The translations under genes were made by a program, and so were the position numbers. Shown here one piece after another: positions 1 to 9,544 of a stretch of DNA of 41,202 nt. A model generated the notes under the pieces. That model had not been told where the DNA came from, did not search any database, and worked only from the letters and a program-made list of their open reading frames with translations. This DNA comes from Erythrobacter sp. HI0063 (GTDB taxonomy: Bacteria; Pseudomonadota; Alphaproteobacteria; Sphingomonadales; Sphingomonadaceae). Position 1 is the stretch's first letter; every line of letters starts with the position of its first letter. The stretch is taken from positions 1 through 41,202 of the forward strand of contig NZ_LWFF01000330.1 of NCBI RefSeq assembly GCF_001635685.1, read 5' to 3'.

Positions 1-2
1 GC

Positions 3-1487
3 GGCCAGGCAGTGACGGTGGGCGAAAAGGCAAGCTCGCTGCCCGTGGTCAAGGCCAGCAAGGGCGGGGCGGACTATATCGGGTGGGCCGATAACGGATC
101 GACCGTCTACTGGTCGATGGGGCCGACGATGTATCGCGCCACCACCGCCGCGATGTTCCGCAAGGCGCCCGCGCCTGAAAATGCGCAGAGCTTCGTTCCG
201 CCCGAAACCGGCATCTCGCTCGCCCGCACGGTGCGTGCCGACAAGCCGACCGGCACGGTGGCGATCACCGGCGCGCGTATCCTGACGATGACCGGCGATC
301 AGGCGGGCGTCATCGAGAACGGCACCATCGTGATCGAGGGCGACCGGATCGCGGCGATCGGCCCGGCGGCGAGCACGCCGGTCCCTTCGGGCGCGCGGAC
401 CGTCGATGCCACAGGACGGGTCATCATGCCCGGCCTTGTCGATGCGCATGCCCACGGCCCCCAGGGCGTCGGCGATCTGGTGCCGCAGCAGAACTGGTCC
501 ACAGTGCAGGAACTGGCCATGGGCGTGACGACGATCCACGATCCGTCATCCAGCGCCAGCTCGATCTTCGCCGCGGCGGAGCGCCAGAGGGCGGGCACGC
601 TGCTTGCCCCGCGCATCTTCTCGACCGGCGAGATCATTTACGGGGCCAAGGCGCCCAGCGTCTATGCCCGCATCGACGGATACGAGGACGCGCTGGCCCA
701 TGTGCGCCGGATCAAGGCGCAGGGCGGAATCTCGGTCAAGAACTACAACCAGCCGCGCCGCGAACAGCGCCAGCAGGTCGTCGCCGCCGCGCGGGCGGAA
801 AACATGCTGGTGGTGGCCGAAGGCGGATCGCTGTTCGGAATGGATTTGAATCTCGTCGCGGACGGCAATTCCACGCTGGAGCACAACATCCCGGTCGACG
901 TGATGTATGATGACGTGCTGCAATTCTTCGGCCAGAGCCAGACCAATTACACGCCGACGCTGGTCGTCACCTATGGCGGGCTTGCGGCCGATCCCTACTG
1001 GCGGCAGGCGACCGACGTGTTCGACAATCCGCTATTGGTCCACACGCCGCCGCGCATGCTGCTGGCGGAAACCGCACGGCGGACCAAAGCGCCGGAATGG
1101 GCCTTCGTGGACGACAACGCCGCGCGTGAGGCCAAGAAACTGGCCGAACGCGGCGTGAAGGTCTCGATCGGGGCGCATGGCCAGCAATCGGGCATCGCGG
1201 CGCATTGGGAATTGTGGAGCTTCGTGCGCGGAGGGATGAGCCCGGTGCAGTCGCTGCGCGCGGGTACGATCGAATCCGCGCGCTCGCTCGGCATGGACCG
1301 CGATATCGGTTCGCTCGAAGTCGGCAAGCTGGCGGATCTCGTGATCCTCACCGCCGATCCCAGCGCAAATATCCGCAATTCGGACGATATCGAACGCGTC
1401 ATGCTGGGCGGGCGGCTCTACGATGCGCGCACCATGAACGAAGTCGTCACCGGCGATGCGCGCCGCCTGCCCTACTGGTGGGAGTGA
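3..1487 (+). CDS. Amidohydrolase family protein with TolB-like N-terminus (5' truncated by window edge)
   Basis: The reading frame is open to the left edge (bases 3-11 encode G-Q-A), so the GTG at 12 is probably internal and the protein is partial. The first ~70 visible residues look like the last blades of a TolB-type beta-propeller (YIGWADNGSTVYWSMG). From about residue 80 comes a metal-dependent amidohydrolase domain: a beta-sandwich segment (GARILTMTGD), then the metal-binding H-x-H in VDAHAHGP near residue 145, and late motifs typical of imidazolonepropionase-like hydrolases (ESARSLGMDRDIGSLEVGKLADLVIL). Members with a propeller in front are usually exported and are thought to cleave cyclic amides or peptides; the substrate cannot be told here. 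It ends 50 bases before the convergent MCP gene. Confidence 0.85.
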   Translation, partial: GQAVTVGEKASSLPVVKASKGGADYIGWADNGSTVYWSMGPTMYRATTAAMFRKAPAPENAQSFVPPETGISLARTVRADKPTGTVAITGARILTMTGDQAGVIENGTIVIEGDRIAAIGPAASTPVPSGARTVDATGRVIMPGLVDAHAHGPQGVGDLVPQQNWSTVQELAMGVTTIHDPSSSASSIFAAAERQRAGTLLAPRIFSTGEIIYGAKAPSVYARIDGYEDALAHVRRIKAQGGISVKNYNQPRREQRQQVVAAARAENMLVVAEGGSLFGMDLNLVADGNSTLEHNIPVDVMYDDVLQFFGQSQTNYTPTLVVTYGGLAADPYWRQATDVFDNPLLVHTPPRMLLAETARRTKAPEWAFVDDNAAREAKKLAERGVKVSIGAHGQQSGIAAHWELWSFVRGGMSPVQSLRAGTIESARSLGMDRDIGSLEVGKLADLVILTADPSANIRNSDDIERVMLGGRLYDARTMNEVVTGDARRLPYWWE

Positions 1488-1537
1488 TAGTTTCGGTCGA
1501 AGAGTAACGGGCGAAGGGGGACGGCTGAGGGGAACGC

Positions 1538-2962
1538 CTAGGCTGCGGCCCGCTTCCCCTCGCTCGCTCTGATTTGGGCGATCAGGCCATCCACCTTGCT
1601 GGTCAGCGTGCTCGCCTGGCTTTCCAGCTCGGTGGCCGAGTTCAGAACCTGGCCCGCAGCGCTGCCATGGGCGGCGGCGGTAGCGCGGACGCGCTCGATA
1701 TGGTCGCATGTCTCGTCCGCACCGCGCGCCGCCAGATCGATGCTGCGCGCCAGATCCTGGCCTGCGAGCGTCTGCTGATCGACCGCCGTCGCGATCGAGA
1801 CCGCGCTAGATTCCAGCTGCTTGATCTGACCGTTGATCGTTCGCAGCGCTGCCACGCTTTCGCCGGTCGAATCCTGCATTTCGCGAATTTGGGCAGCGAC
1901 ATCTTCCGTCGCGCGGCTCGTTTGCGAGGCCAGTTCCTTGACCTCGCTCGCCACCACGGCAAAACCGCGTCCCGCCTCGCCGCCGCGCGCCGCCTCGATC
2001 GACGCGTTGAGGGCGAGCAGATTGGTGCGGCGCGCGATCGTCTGGATCAGCTCGACGATCTGGCCGATCTGATCGGCGGACGACAGCAGGTTCGAAACGG
2101 TCTGGTCCGCTTGCCCTGCCGCAAGGCTCGCCTCGCGAGCCAGATCGGCGGAACTGGCCGCCTGGCGACTGATCTCGCCGATCGACATCGCAAATTCGTC
2201 CGATGCGGCCGCGGCGGCAGTGGTTCCGCTGCGGGAGTTGGTCATCGATTGGGCGACCTGATCGGTGTGAAGAATGGTCTCGTCGAGAGTTTCGGCCATT
2301 TCGCGCGCGGTCGATTGCAATTGGGAAGATGCGGAGGCGACCCCCTGCACGACGTGGCCGATGGAGGACTGGAATTGGAGCAGTAATCCGTCGATCGTTT
2401 CCTGCCGAATGCGTTCGGCGAGCGCGTCTGCCTCGATGCGTTCGCTCTCGCGCTCGGCATCCGATCGGGCGCGCGCTTCGATCAGCTGGTCCAGCTGTTC
2501 GCGCGAGACGCGAAAGGCTTCCAGCGATCGCGCGATGTCGCCGATAATGTCGGCCCGTCCAGTATGCCAGGGCCGGACGTCCGCCTCGCCTGCGGCCATT
2601 CGGGCAAGATCGCTCGAAAGGTCTTCCAAGGGTTCGATGATCCGCCGTTCGATGAAACGCAGGGCCACGAATCCCAGAATACAGCAGATTGCAGCTACGA
2701 TCAGGATTAGCGGCTGGGCGACCGTAGCCATCGAAGGGAAGTTGAGCGCGAGCAGATCGATGCCGGCGACGATCACCAGCCCGGCCACCATGAAAAGCGC
2801 TGCTATGCGCGCCTGTCCAATCAGAGACTTTCGCAAGAACCACGAGGAAAGCGCGGACTCTTGGCCTTGCAGACAATCCGACTGCAAGCTTGGATCGATG
2901 CTTGTTTGCAGAGCGTCTTCGGGAGATTGGGCGGAGAGATGCACTGTCGAATACGCGTTCAT
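1538..2962 (-). CDS. Methyl-accepting chemotaxis protein without a periplasmic domain
   Basis: This is a chemoreceptor of about 474 residues that feeds signals to the CheA/CheW complex. After a ~45-residue polar N-terminus there are two membrane segments ([21 protein letters not shown] and [20 protein letters not shown]) separated by fewer than ten residues, so there is almost no periplasmic sensor. A HAMP-like stretch follows ([19 protein letters not shown]), then a long coiled-coil signalling domain. The hairpin tip contains [19 protein letters not shown] and [15 protein letters not shown], as in class MCPs. I chose ATG 2962 over ATG 2968 because GGAGAG lies 8 bases upstream of 2962 but only 2 bases from 2968. 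It is the last gene of the chemotaxis operon. A perfect inverted repeat sits just upstream (see that entry). It may sense membrane energy state or cytoplasmic cues (inference). Confidence 0.93.
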   Translation of the reverse strand: MNAYSTVHLSAQSPEDALQTSIDPSLQSDCLQGQESALSSWFLRKSLIGQARIAALFMVAGLVIVAGIDLLALNFPSMATVAQPLILIVAAICCILGFVALRFIERRIIEPLEDLSSDLARMAAGEADVRPWHTGRADIIGDIARSLEAFRVSREQLDQLIEARARSDAERESERIEADALAERIRQETIDGLLLQFQSSIGHVVQGVASASSQLQSTAREMAETLDETILHTDQVAQSMTNSRSGTTAAAAASDEFAMSIGEISRQAASSADLAREASLAAGQADQTVSNLLSSADQIGQIVELIQTIARRTNLLALNASIEAARGGEAGRGFAVVASEVKELASQTSRATEDVAAQIREMQDSTGESVAALRTINGQIKQLESSAVSIATAVDQQTLAGQDLARSIDLAARGADETCDHIERVRATAAAHGSAAGQVLNSATELESQASTLTSKVDGLIAQIRASEGKRAAA

Positions 2963-2977
2963 GAACATATCTCTCCA

Positions 2978-3007
2978 AGCCGATTTACGTATTTTACTAA
3001 ATCGGCT
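2978..3007. promoter_or_regulatory. Perfect 10-bp inverted repeat upstream of the MCP gene
   Basis: AGCCGATTTA (2978-2987) and TAAATCGGCT (2998-3007) are exact reverse complements separated by 10 bases. The spacer itself can pair GTA with TAC. It lies between the stop of the upstream MCP (3021) and the Shine-Dalgarno of the downstream MCP. There is no T-run, so it is not a classic terminator. It may be an operator, an mRNA-stabilising hairpin, or a structure that tunes translation of the last gene (inference). Confidence 0.5.
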
Positions 3008-3020
3008 GGGTTAAGATTTC

Positions 3021-4874
3021 CTATCCGGCGCGCACCTGTGCCAGGAAGTGATCGACCTTGCCGCGCAGCATGTTGGCCTGGCCTTCCAGTTCGTTGGCCG
3101 AAGCGAGAACCTGCGCGGCCGCGTTGCCGGTCGCCAGCGAAGTTTCGCGAACCTCGCCGACCAGGCCGGACACGGCATCGGTACCTCGAGCGGCGATGTC
3201 GATATTGCGCGCCAGTTCCTGCCCGGCGAGAGTCTGTTGATCGACCGCAGTGGCGATGGAAACCGCGCTGGTTTCCATCTGGGAAATTTGCCCGGCGATT
3301 GATCGCAGGGCGGCGACGCTGGCAGTGGTGCTGTCCTGCATCGCGCGGATCTGATCGGCGATACTCTGGGTTGCACGACTGGTCTGCGAGGCGAGTTCCT
3401 TCACTTCGCTCGCGACCACGGCAAATCCACGCCCGGCCTCGCCTCCGCGGGCCGCTTCTATCGATGCGTTGAGTGCAAGCAGATTGGTGCGTCGTGCGAT
3501 CGATTGAATGAGCTCGACGACCTGGCCGACCTCGTTCGCGGAGACGGACAGGTTCGAGATGGTTCCGTCCGCCTGTTCTGCGGCGCGAGCGGCAGTGCGG
3601 GCGAGTTCGGCCGACTGGCCGGCCTGACGTCCGATCTCGCCGATGGAGAGCGCGAATTCATCGGACGCTGCGGCAGCGGCGACGACTCCGTTGGCGGCGC
3701 GATCCATTTCGCCCACGACCTTTCCGGTCCGATCGGTCGATCGGTCGGCGGCGTTCGCCATGTGATCGGCGGTCGTCTGCAACTGCCCGACGGCAGCAGC
3801 TACACTGCCGACCACTTGGCCGACCGTGGCCTCGAAGGTCTTCGCAAGGTCGAGCAGCGCCTTTTCCTTCTGCGCACGAGCCTCTTCACGCTCGCGCTCC
3901 AGGTCGGCGCGTTCGGCAAGTTGCAGCTTGGCGCGTTCTGCTTCCTTCTGCTTCGCGACTTCGAACTTCCGCGCCGCGCGAGCGAATAGCTTCATCGATC
4001 GGGCCATCTGGCCGATTTCATCCTTGCGGTGCAATCCCGGTATCGAGACCGTCAGATTGCCCTTCGACAATTCGAGGCCGGTCTGGGTCAGGCGTGTCAG
4101 TGCGCCGGACATGTCCTTGGTGACTGTACGCGACGTTGTGAAAATCAGACCGAACGCTAAGGCGACGATGACGACAAAACCGATTGCAAGCCAATTGATG
4201 ACGGCGGCGGATTGGCCGTCCAACTGGTGCATCTGGGCGGTCAGGGCATCGCGAATTGTTTGCGCTTCGGCGATAAGACCTTCGCCGCTCCTGAAAATGT
4301 CTTCTGCGCGCGCTTGGGTCAGATTGCCCGTTCCATCGCGATCATATGCCGCTTCCAGAGCCGACAGCTCGCCTTTGTATCTCTCGATATGGTCGGTCAG
4401 ATCGGCGATCGCGGAGATCTGGCCGCTGCCGTAACGTTCGGCGACCTCACGCACTATGACGAGATCCTCTTCTGCGCCATCCAGGGCGGTCCGGGCGCGC
4501 CCCATGTCTTCGGGCGAACCGCTGATCGCGAAACGCTGACCGTATAGCCGCGCCTGTTCGACGCTTCTTTCGATCTCGATCGCGGCTACATGGGTGGCGG
4601 AGAACGCCGTTCGGCTGTCGCGCATGTCGAGGGCGACGGTCGCTGCAACGACCATCATGGCGATGGTCAGCATGATGGCGGCAGCGCTGGCCAGGGTCAG
4701 CTGGCCGATCTTCTGCGCAACCGTCAGTCGCCGGTACCGCTCGTCCAGGGCGTCCTTGAAACGGGCGAAAGGCCCACTGCGCGTTGCATGCCCGAAATCG
4801 GTGGCGAGCTCTTGCGGAGGAGAGACTTCTTCTTCCGGTATCGGATTGCCGACCATGTCCATTAAAGCGCTCAT
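3021..4874 (-). CDS. Methyl-accepting chemotaxis protein with periplasmic four-helix-type sensor
   Basis: This 617-residue chemoreceptor has a ~50-residue cytoplasmic N-terminus, a first membrane segment at about residues 56-80 ([22 protein letters not shown]), and a ~140-residue helical periplasmic region rich in charged residues (from [22 protein letters not shown]). A second membrane segment lies near residue 225 ([18 protein letters not shown]). Then come HAMP ([20 protein letters not shown]), an unusually charged helix rich in E, R, K and Q, and the signalling domain. The hairpin tip ([19 protein letters not shown]) is nearly identical to that of the neighbouring MCP, so both should share one CheA/CheW. 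Its ATG overlaps the stop of the GGDEF-EAL gene by four bases (ATGA), which implies translational coupling. The ligand is unknown. Confidence 0.93.
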   Translation of the reverse strand: MSALMDMVGNPIPEEEVSPPQELATDFGHATRSGPFARFKDALDERYRRLTVAQKIGQLTLASAAAIMLTIAMMVVAATVALDMRDSRTAFSATHVAAIEIERSVEQARLYGQRFAISGSPEDMGRARTALDGAEEDLVIVREVAERYGSGQISAIADLTDHIERYKGELSALEAAYDRDGTGNLTQARAEDIFRSGEGLIAEAQTIRDALTAQMHQLDGQSAAVINWLAIGFVVIVALAFGLIFTTSRTVTKDMSGALTRLTQTGLELSKGNLTVSIPGLHRKDEIGQMARSMKLFARAARKFEVAKQKEAERAKLQLAERADLEREREEARAQKEKALLDLAKTFEATVGQVVGSVAAAVGQLQTTADHMANAADRSTDRTGKVVGEMDRAANGVVAAAAASDEFALSIGEIGRQAGQSAELARTAARAAEQADGTISNLSVSANEVGQVVELIQSIARRTNLLALNASIEAARGGEAGRGFAVVASEVKELASQTSRATQSIADQIRAMQDSTTASVAALRSIAGQISQMETSAVSIATAVDQQTLAGQELARNIDIAARGTDAVSGLVGEVRETSLATGNAAAQVLASANELEGQANMLRGKVDHFLAQVRAG

Positions 4875-6463
4875 GCAACCTTGCTTTCGAGAGAACCGAT
4901 CGGTTCGGGTTCGGAACGGGCGGGGGGCGTGATCTGTGCGACTCTGTCGAGATGCTGCGGGATCGCTTCGGCGGGCATGGCCTTGAAATAAAGCCAGCCC
5001 TGGATCTGATCGCAGCCCGCAGCGCGTACCATCTCGGCCTGCTCCAGGGTTTCGACGCCTTCCGCCGTCACATCCATCTTCATGGCCCGCGCGACGGTAA
5101 TCGAAGACAGCATCATGGCCCGGCTGGCATCATCGGTATCCGCCTGGGTGACGAGGCTGCGGTCGATCTTCAGCTTTTCGAAGCGGAAGCGGCGCAGGAA
5201 CCCGATCGAGGCGTAACCGGTGCCGAAATCGTCGAGCACGATATTAACGCCGAACCCATGGATCATAGCCAGGCAGCGTTCCGCGATCAGTGGATTGACC
5301 ACGAGGCAATTCTCCGTGATCTCCAGTTCCAGCCGCTCCGGCGCGAAGCCGGTTTCTTCGAGGATGTGGCCGAGCTGGATCGGGAATTCCGGATTTTTCA
5401 GCTGTACCGGCGAGAGGTTCACGGACAGTTTGATGCCGTTCCAGTCGAGTGCATCGACACAGGCCCGGCGCAGCACCCAAAGGCCGAGCGGATCGATCAG
5501 CCCCGACTGTTCGGCGACGGCGACGAATTGACCGGTCGGGATTTGGGCTCCATCGGGGCGGTTCCAGCGTAGCAGCGCCTCGACGCCGACGATCCGCTGC
5601 GTGCCGCAATCGACCAGCGGCTGATAATGCAGGCGGAACTGTTCGCGCGCCAGAGCGCCGCGCAATTCCTCTTCCATGACTCGGGTCGCTTCGCGGTACA
5701 CGTCGGATTGCGTATCGAACCAGGTGCAGCGCGCCTTCCCGCCGCGCTTGGATTCGTACATCGCAACATCGGCGCGGCGAAGCATTTCCGAGCTGGACGC
5801 ATCGTCAGATGCGCTCATGCGCGCAAGACCGATACTGGCGCCGACGGTCAGGCGCGTGCCATCGACGCAAAGCGGCTTCGACAAGCGTTCGATGATCTTG
5901 CGCGCCATTCCTTCCAGAAGCGTCGCGGCGAGGGGGCCGGCCTTGGCAAGTGCGAACTCGTCTCCCCCGAGGCGATAGATTCGGGCTTCCTCGCCGCATA
6001 GATCGACGAGAATCTTCGCGGTCTCGCAGATTGCCTTGTCGCCCATCGAGTGCCCGTGGCGATCATTGATCGCCATGAACCCATCCAGATCTATGAGGGC
6101 GAGCGCGATCTCTTCCTGTCCATCCGCAAGAGCGGCTATCTGGGCGAATTCGGCGTGCAGCCCGGCGCGATTGGGAAGGCCGGTCAGCGCATCGCGTTTG
6201 GCGAGCAGTTCGAAATTGCGGGCATGCCTGAGCGTAAGCGGGATCAGGGCGGCCAATATCAATGCCTGCGCGATACCTCCTGCCAGCAACATCCAGCCAG
6301 GCAGGCCCGCACCGGGCGTAAAATGCATTGCGAAACCATATGCCAGAGCGGTCGCAATCGCCAGCGAAGCGATCAGGGCGAGGGGCACGATCGAGATGAT
6401 GGGGCGATGCACTGCCGCTCCCCTCGCCATCGCGGCCCTGGACCTGGTCTGCGATCTGCTCAC
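4871..6463 (-). CDS. Membrane-anchored GGDEF-EAL c-di-GMP protein
   Basis: This bifunctional-type cyclic-di-GMP protein has about 530 residues. Two N-terminal membrane segments ([20 protein letters not shown] and [20 protein letters not shown]) anchor it. The GGDEF domain starts at [11 protein letters not shown] and carries an intact RLGGDEF active site, but the residues before it (EEARIY) lack the R-x-x-D inhibitory I-site. The EAL domain shows the expected catalytic residues: [33 protein letters not shown] and AEGVET. Phosphodiesterase activity is therefore likely, and cyclase activity possible. GTG 6463 is preferred: GAGGAAC precedes it by about 5 bases, whereas the TTG at 6490 has no good site; ATG 6430 is the other option. 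It sits inside the chemotaxis operon, which suggests a link between c-di-GMP and motility control. Confidence 0.92.
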   Translation of the reverse strand: MSRSQTRSRAAMARGAAVHRPIISIVPLALIASLAIATALAYGFAMHFTPGAGLPGWMLLAGGIAQALILAALIPLTLRHARNFELLAKRDALTGLPNRAGLHAEFAQIAALADGQEEIALALIDLDGFMAINDRHGHSMGDKAICETAKILVDLCGEEARIYRLGGDEFALAKAGPLAATLLEGMARKIIERLSKPLCVDGTRLTVGASIGLARMSASDDASSSEMLRRADVAMYESKRGGKARCTWFDTQSDVYREATRVMEEELRGALAREQFRLHYQPLVDCGTQRIVGVEALLRWNRPDGAQIPTGQFVAVAEQSGLIDPLGLWVLRRACVDALDWNGIKLSVNLSPVQLKNPEFPIQLGHILEETGFAPERLELEITENCLVVNPLIAERCLAMIHGFGVNIVLDDFGTGYASIGFLRRFRFEKLKIDRSLVTQADTDDASRAMMLSSITVARAMKMDVTAEGVETLEQAEMVRAAGCDQIQGWLYFKAMPAEAIPQHLDRVAQITPPARSEPEPIGSLESKVA

Positions 6464-6535
6464 TTGGTTCCTCGCCTGGCACAACCGCAAAAGACGGCTA
6501 TCGATTCCCCTAGAACGTCAGGCGCTAAAAAGAGG

Positions 6536-6550
6536 TTAAGCCGCAATTTA
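6536..6550. promoter_or_regulatory. Possible CtrA-type site upstream of the GGDEF-EAL gene
   Basis: The sequence TTAAGCCGCAATTTA fits TTAA-N7-TTAA, the CtrA consensus of alphaproteobacteria, with one mismatch. It lies 73 bases upstream of the preferred GTG of the GGDEF-EAL gene and between that gene and cheR. CtrA often controls motility genes in this class. A single near match may be chance, so confidence is low. Confidence 0.25.
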
Positions 6551-6616
6551 CCGTCCGATCGGAAGACCGAAGAGCGCTTTGCGACAGGTTGGCGAAATGG
6601 CTGGGATGCGTTCCCG

Positions 6617-7480
6617 TCAGCCGACCAGCGCTTCACGGGTGTGCTCCTTGAAAGAAAGCTCGCCCCCGCAATGACGATAAAGGTTCGCTCCCTCGTCCGA
6701 TGATTCGAAAAGAGCGGTCTGTCCGATGGTTGTCTCGCCGGATCCCATCATCAGCCAGCCATCCTGTGCCATGCCCCGGGCCAGGCACTTGAACGCCTCG
6801 GCGCGCGTCGCGGCATCGAAATACAGCAGAACGTTACGGCACAGGACAAGATCGAAACCGTGTACCAAAGGAGGGGCGGCAAGGATGTTGGCTTGCTGGA
6901 ACCGCGTAAGCGCCCGCAGCTCGGATTTCGCCTGCCACCCGTTCGCACCTTCGTCGAAATGCCTCAGCATCCGATGTACGTCGATGCCGCGCTGAATTTC
7001 GAATTGCGAGTAAAGGCCCTTGTTCGCTTTGGCGATGGCCTTGGTCGAGATATCGGTGCCGACGATCTCGATTTTCCAGTCGCGCCAGCGCTCCGGATCG
7101 TCGGCGAACAACATGGCGAGCGAGAGCGCTTCCTGACCTGTCGAACAGCCGGCCGACCAGATGGCGATGCGCTTCGTCTTGCGACGCCGTTCGAACAATG
7201 TCGGAAGGACCGTGTTCGAGAGCCGTTCGAAGAAGGCGCCGTCGCGGAAGAAATAGGTCTCGTTGTTGAGAAGGGCGTCGACGACCTCGGTGGCGAGATC
7301 GCCTGAGTCGGGTTCCGCAAGCAAGCAGACGAGCTGATCGACATTGGAAATGCGCCGCGCCCGAAACAGGCCAGCCAGTGCGGAGGGAACCCGCCACATG
7401 CGCTCGTCCGAAAGATGCTGGCCGGTACGCGCCCGCAAGAGGTCCGCGACGATCCGATGGGATGCGTCGATGGCGGTCAT
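6617..7480 (-). CDS. cheR: CheR, chemoreceptor glutamate methyltransferase
   Basis: This SAM-dependent enzyme methylates receptor glutamates and so opposes CheB during adaptation. It has 287 residues, the family's usual length. An all-helical N-terminal domain is followed by NNETYFFRDGAFFERL, the SAM-binding WSAGCSTGQEALSLAML, a second SAM motif around VGTDIS, and the catalytic-domain motif LVLCRNVLLYFD. I prefer ATG 7480, one base past the cheB stop, to the GTG at 7504 that would overlap cheB; the tight junction implies coupled translation. It should act on the two MCPs encoded downstream. Confidence 0.95.
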   Translation of the reverse strand: MTAIDASHRIVADLLRARTGQHLSDERMWRVPSALAGLFRARRISNVDQLVCLLAEPDSGDLATEVVDALLNNETYFFRDGAFFERLSNTVLPTLFERRRKTKRIAIWSAGCSTGQEALSLAMLFADDPERWRDWKIEIVGTDISTKAIAKANKGLYSQFEIQRGIDVHRMLRHFDEGANGWQAKSELRALTRFQQANILAAPPLVHGFDLVLCRNVLLYFDAATRAEAFKCLARGMAQDGWLMMGSGETTIGQTALFESSDEGANLYRHCGGELSFKEHTREALVG

Positions 7481-7481
7481 G

Positions 7482-8636
7482 TCAGCTCTGCTCGGCAGGC
7501 GCACGAGCCGACTGAGCGACTGCGTCGGCGAGCTTTGCGGGTTCGGCCACGGCGCGCGCCAGACCGGCTTCGGTTATGGCGCGGGGCATGCCCCAAACCG
7601 CGCAGCTCGCCTCGTCCTGGGCATAGAGGCTGCCACCGGACCGGGCGATCGCTTCGGCGCCGCTCGTACCGTCACGGCCCATGCCCGACAGCAGAACTGC
7701 GGCCACGTGTCCCTCATAAACCTCGGCAATGCTTTCGAACATCGGATCGACGGAGGGAAGGCAGCCATTGGCGGTGCGATGATGCGCCAGTGCCGTCACC
7801 ACGCCGCTGCACGATGCCGAGGCCGGGCCGATCCGCTTGACGATCATATGCGCCGTTCCCGGAGCGATCACGATGCGACCGCGACGGATTGCCGTTCCCT
7901 CTTCCGCCAGAACCGCCTCGCGTCCAGCCGCGAGCTCCATCTGCCGTGCGAACACTGGAACAAAGCTTTCCGGCAGATGCTGCGTGATCAGGATCGGCAG
8001 GTCAAAATCGTGCGGCAGCTGCCGCAGGAACAGGTTGAGCGCATGGATCCCTCCCGTGGAGGCACCGATCGCGACGACATGGGGAGGCAGCGCTTCGCGC
8101 GCCTTCGCCGGGATCGGTCGCGCGGCGGGTGCCGGATCGGTACGCGGCGAAAGCGTTTCGGTGCTGACATCGCGGCCGCCCAGCGCCCGTATCTTCGTCA
8201 GCAGCGCATCGCGATAATCGTCGTTGAAACCACCCGGGCGCGGCTTCAGCATCGTATCGGCCGCGCCGATAGACAGAGCGGTGAGAGTGTGTTCCGCCCC
8301 ATCTTCGGTCAGGGACGACACGACGAGAACGTGCGCGCCCTTGGCGGCTTCGAGCAGCTTGGGGAGCGCTTCCAATCCGCCCATGCCGGGCATTTCGAGG
8401 TCGAGGAGGATCACGTCCACCTCGGTGCTGCGAAGGGCGAAAAGCGCCTTTTCCGCCGTGCCCGCTTCGGCGACGACCGCGAGATCGTCTTCGCGCTGGA
8501 TCATGCGGGAAAAGACGGTCCGCACGGTCAGCGAATCGTCGACCAGCATGACGCGCACCATATCGTCGGTCACGCGTTTGGGCGAAGGCGTCGCGCGGGA
8601 AAGGCTGGACTGGCTGGTGGGTATTACGGAGGCCAT
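7482..8636 (-). CDS. cheB: CheB, receptor methylesterase response regulator
   Basis: This 384-residue protein-glutamate methylesterase demethylates or deamidates MCPs. The N-terminal receiver domain has the acidic pair in LVDDS and the phospho-acceptor Asp79 in VILLDLEMPGM. After a proline- and alanine-rich linker comes the esterase domain, with the Ser-His-Asp triad visible as Ser193 (GASTGG), His220 (TQHLP) and Asp322 (SGMGRDG). AGAGGA precedes the ATG at normal spacing. It starts 21 bases after the cheY stop and is followed at once by cheR, the standard adaptation pair. Confidence 0.97.
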   Translation of the reverse strand: MASVIPTSQSSLSRATPSPKRVTDDMVRVMLVDDSLTVRTVFSRMIQREDDLAVVAEAGTAEKALFALRSTEVDVILLDLEMPGMGGLEALPKLLEAAKGAHVLVVSSLTEDGAEHTLTALSIGAADTMLKPRPGGFNDDYRDALLTKIRALGGRDVSTETLSPRTDPAPAARPIPAKAREALPPHVVAIGASTGGIHALNLFLRQLPHDFDLPILITQHLPESFVPVFARQMELAAGREAVLAEEGTAIRRGRIVIAPGTAHMIVKRIGPASASCSGVVTALAHHRTANGCLPSVDPMFESIAEVYEGHVAAVLLSGMGRDGTSGAEAIARSGGSLYAQDEASCAVWGMPRAITEAGLARAVAEPAKLADAVAQSARAPAEQS

Positions 8637-8657
8637 GGCGATTCCTCTAGGCTACGG

Positions 8658-9023
8658 TCAGGCCATGCCGACGAGCTGAAGCTTTATCTGCAGAGTTTCG
8701 TGATCGAAGGGCTTCATGACGTATTCGTCCGCACCGGCGCTGATGGCTTCGCGGATATGGGCGACGTCGTTCTCGGTCGTGCAGAACACGACCTTGGGCT
8801 TGTCGCCGCCGGGCACTTGGCGCAGATGGACGATGAATTCGATCCCCGTCATCACCGGCATGTTCCAGTCGAGCAGGATCACATCGGGCATCGCTTCGAC
8901 GCATTTATCGAGGCCGAGCTTGCCGTTCTCCGCCTCTTCGACGGTGAAATCGAGCGATTCGAGAATATGCCGCGAGACTTTGCGGATCACGCGCGAATCG
9001 TCCACGACCAGACAGGTTCTCAT
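8658..9023 (-). CDS. cheY: CheY-type single-domain response regulator
   Basis: This 121-residue stand-alone receiver is expected to take phosphate from CheA and act on the flagellar motor. All key residues are present: the acidic pair in VVDDSRV, phospho-acceptor Asp52 (ILLDWNMP), Thr at CTTEND and Lys104 (YVMKPF). ATG 9023 is chosen because the receiver fold begins there; the same frame continues upstream only as a shadow of cheW. AAGGG lies about 10 bases upstream of the start. It lies between cheW and cheB. The CTTEND to MKPFD pattern is of the kind common in alphaproteobacterial chemotaxis CheYs. Confidence 0.95.
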   Translation of the reverse strand: MRTCLVVDDSRVIRKVSRHILESLDFTVEEAENGKLGLDKCVEAMPDVILLDWNMPVMTGIEFIVHLRQVPGGDKPKVVFCTTENDVAHIREAISAGADEYVMKPFDHETLQIKLQLVGMA

Positions 9024-9109
9024 TTCAGGCGCCCTTGCGTTTCCATGTGTTTGCCATTGGATATTCTCGTCTTGAGCCTTCTTAGTAACAACCAACCGTA
9101 ACCATTGCC

Positions 9110-9544
9110 TTAAGCCGCCTCGGATTGGCGAAGGCCGAGCAGCGCGGGAACGTCGAGAACGACGACCGGGCCGCCGGGCGTCTCCACCAGACCCAGCGCC
9201 GCTCTTTCCCATTGTGGGCCGAAGCCGCCGCGGATATGCTCCACCTCGCTCTCGACCTCTTCGACATCGGATGCATCGTCGACCACCAGGGCATAGAGGT
9301 GGCCATCCTGCTGGATCACGGCGGCACGGCTGCCGACCGGATCGCCCGCGCTCTCGAAGCCCATCGCAACCCGGCAATCGATCACGGTCAGGGCCTGGCT
9401 GCGAAGAGCGGTCAGCCCCGCGACATGGGGCGGGGTGCCCGGAACGGGGGCGATGGCTTCGATCTCGATCACCGAGCTGACGTCCTGTGTGGGTATGGCA
9501 GCCTTTCGGCCCGCGATCGTGCAGAGGAGCATCAAGCGTTTCAT
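9110..9544 (-). CDS. cheW: CheW chemotaxis coupling protein
   Basis: This 144-residue single-domain scaffold links CheA to MCP tips. It shows the usual opening of a CheW beta-barrel (LLCTIAGRKAAIPTQDVSSVIEIEAI), the central segment HVAGLTALRSQALTVIDCRVAMGF, and the closing part VVDDASDVEEVESEVEHI followed by GPVVVLDVPALLGL. Its ATG overlaps the cheA stop by four bases (ATGA), so the two are probably made in matched amounts. Length and fold match the family. Confidence 0.93.
   Translation of the reverse strand: MKRLMLLCTIAGRKAAIPTQDVSSVIEIEAIAPVPGTPPHVAGLTALRSQALTVIDCRVAMGFESAGDPVGSRAAVIQQDGHLYALVVDDASDVEEVESEVEHIRGGFGPQWERAALGLVETPGGPVVVLDVPALLGLRQSEAA

Noticed and set aside
1538..4874. The two MCP genes as a recent tandem duplication
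   Set aside because: Similarity is confined mostly to the signalling tip, which is conserved in all MCPs; their N-terminal halves are unrelated.
7344..9101. 585-residue open frame on the plus strand opposite cheR, cheB and cheY
   Set aside because: It is antisense to three clear chemotaxis genes, has no recognisable domain, and is Arg/His/Gly-rich as expected for a shadow frame in high-GC DNA.
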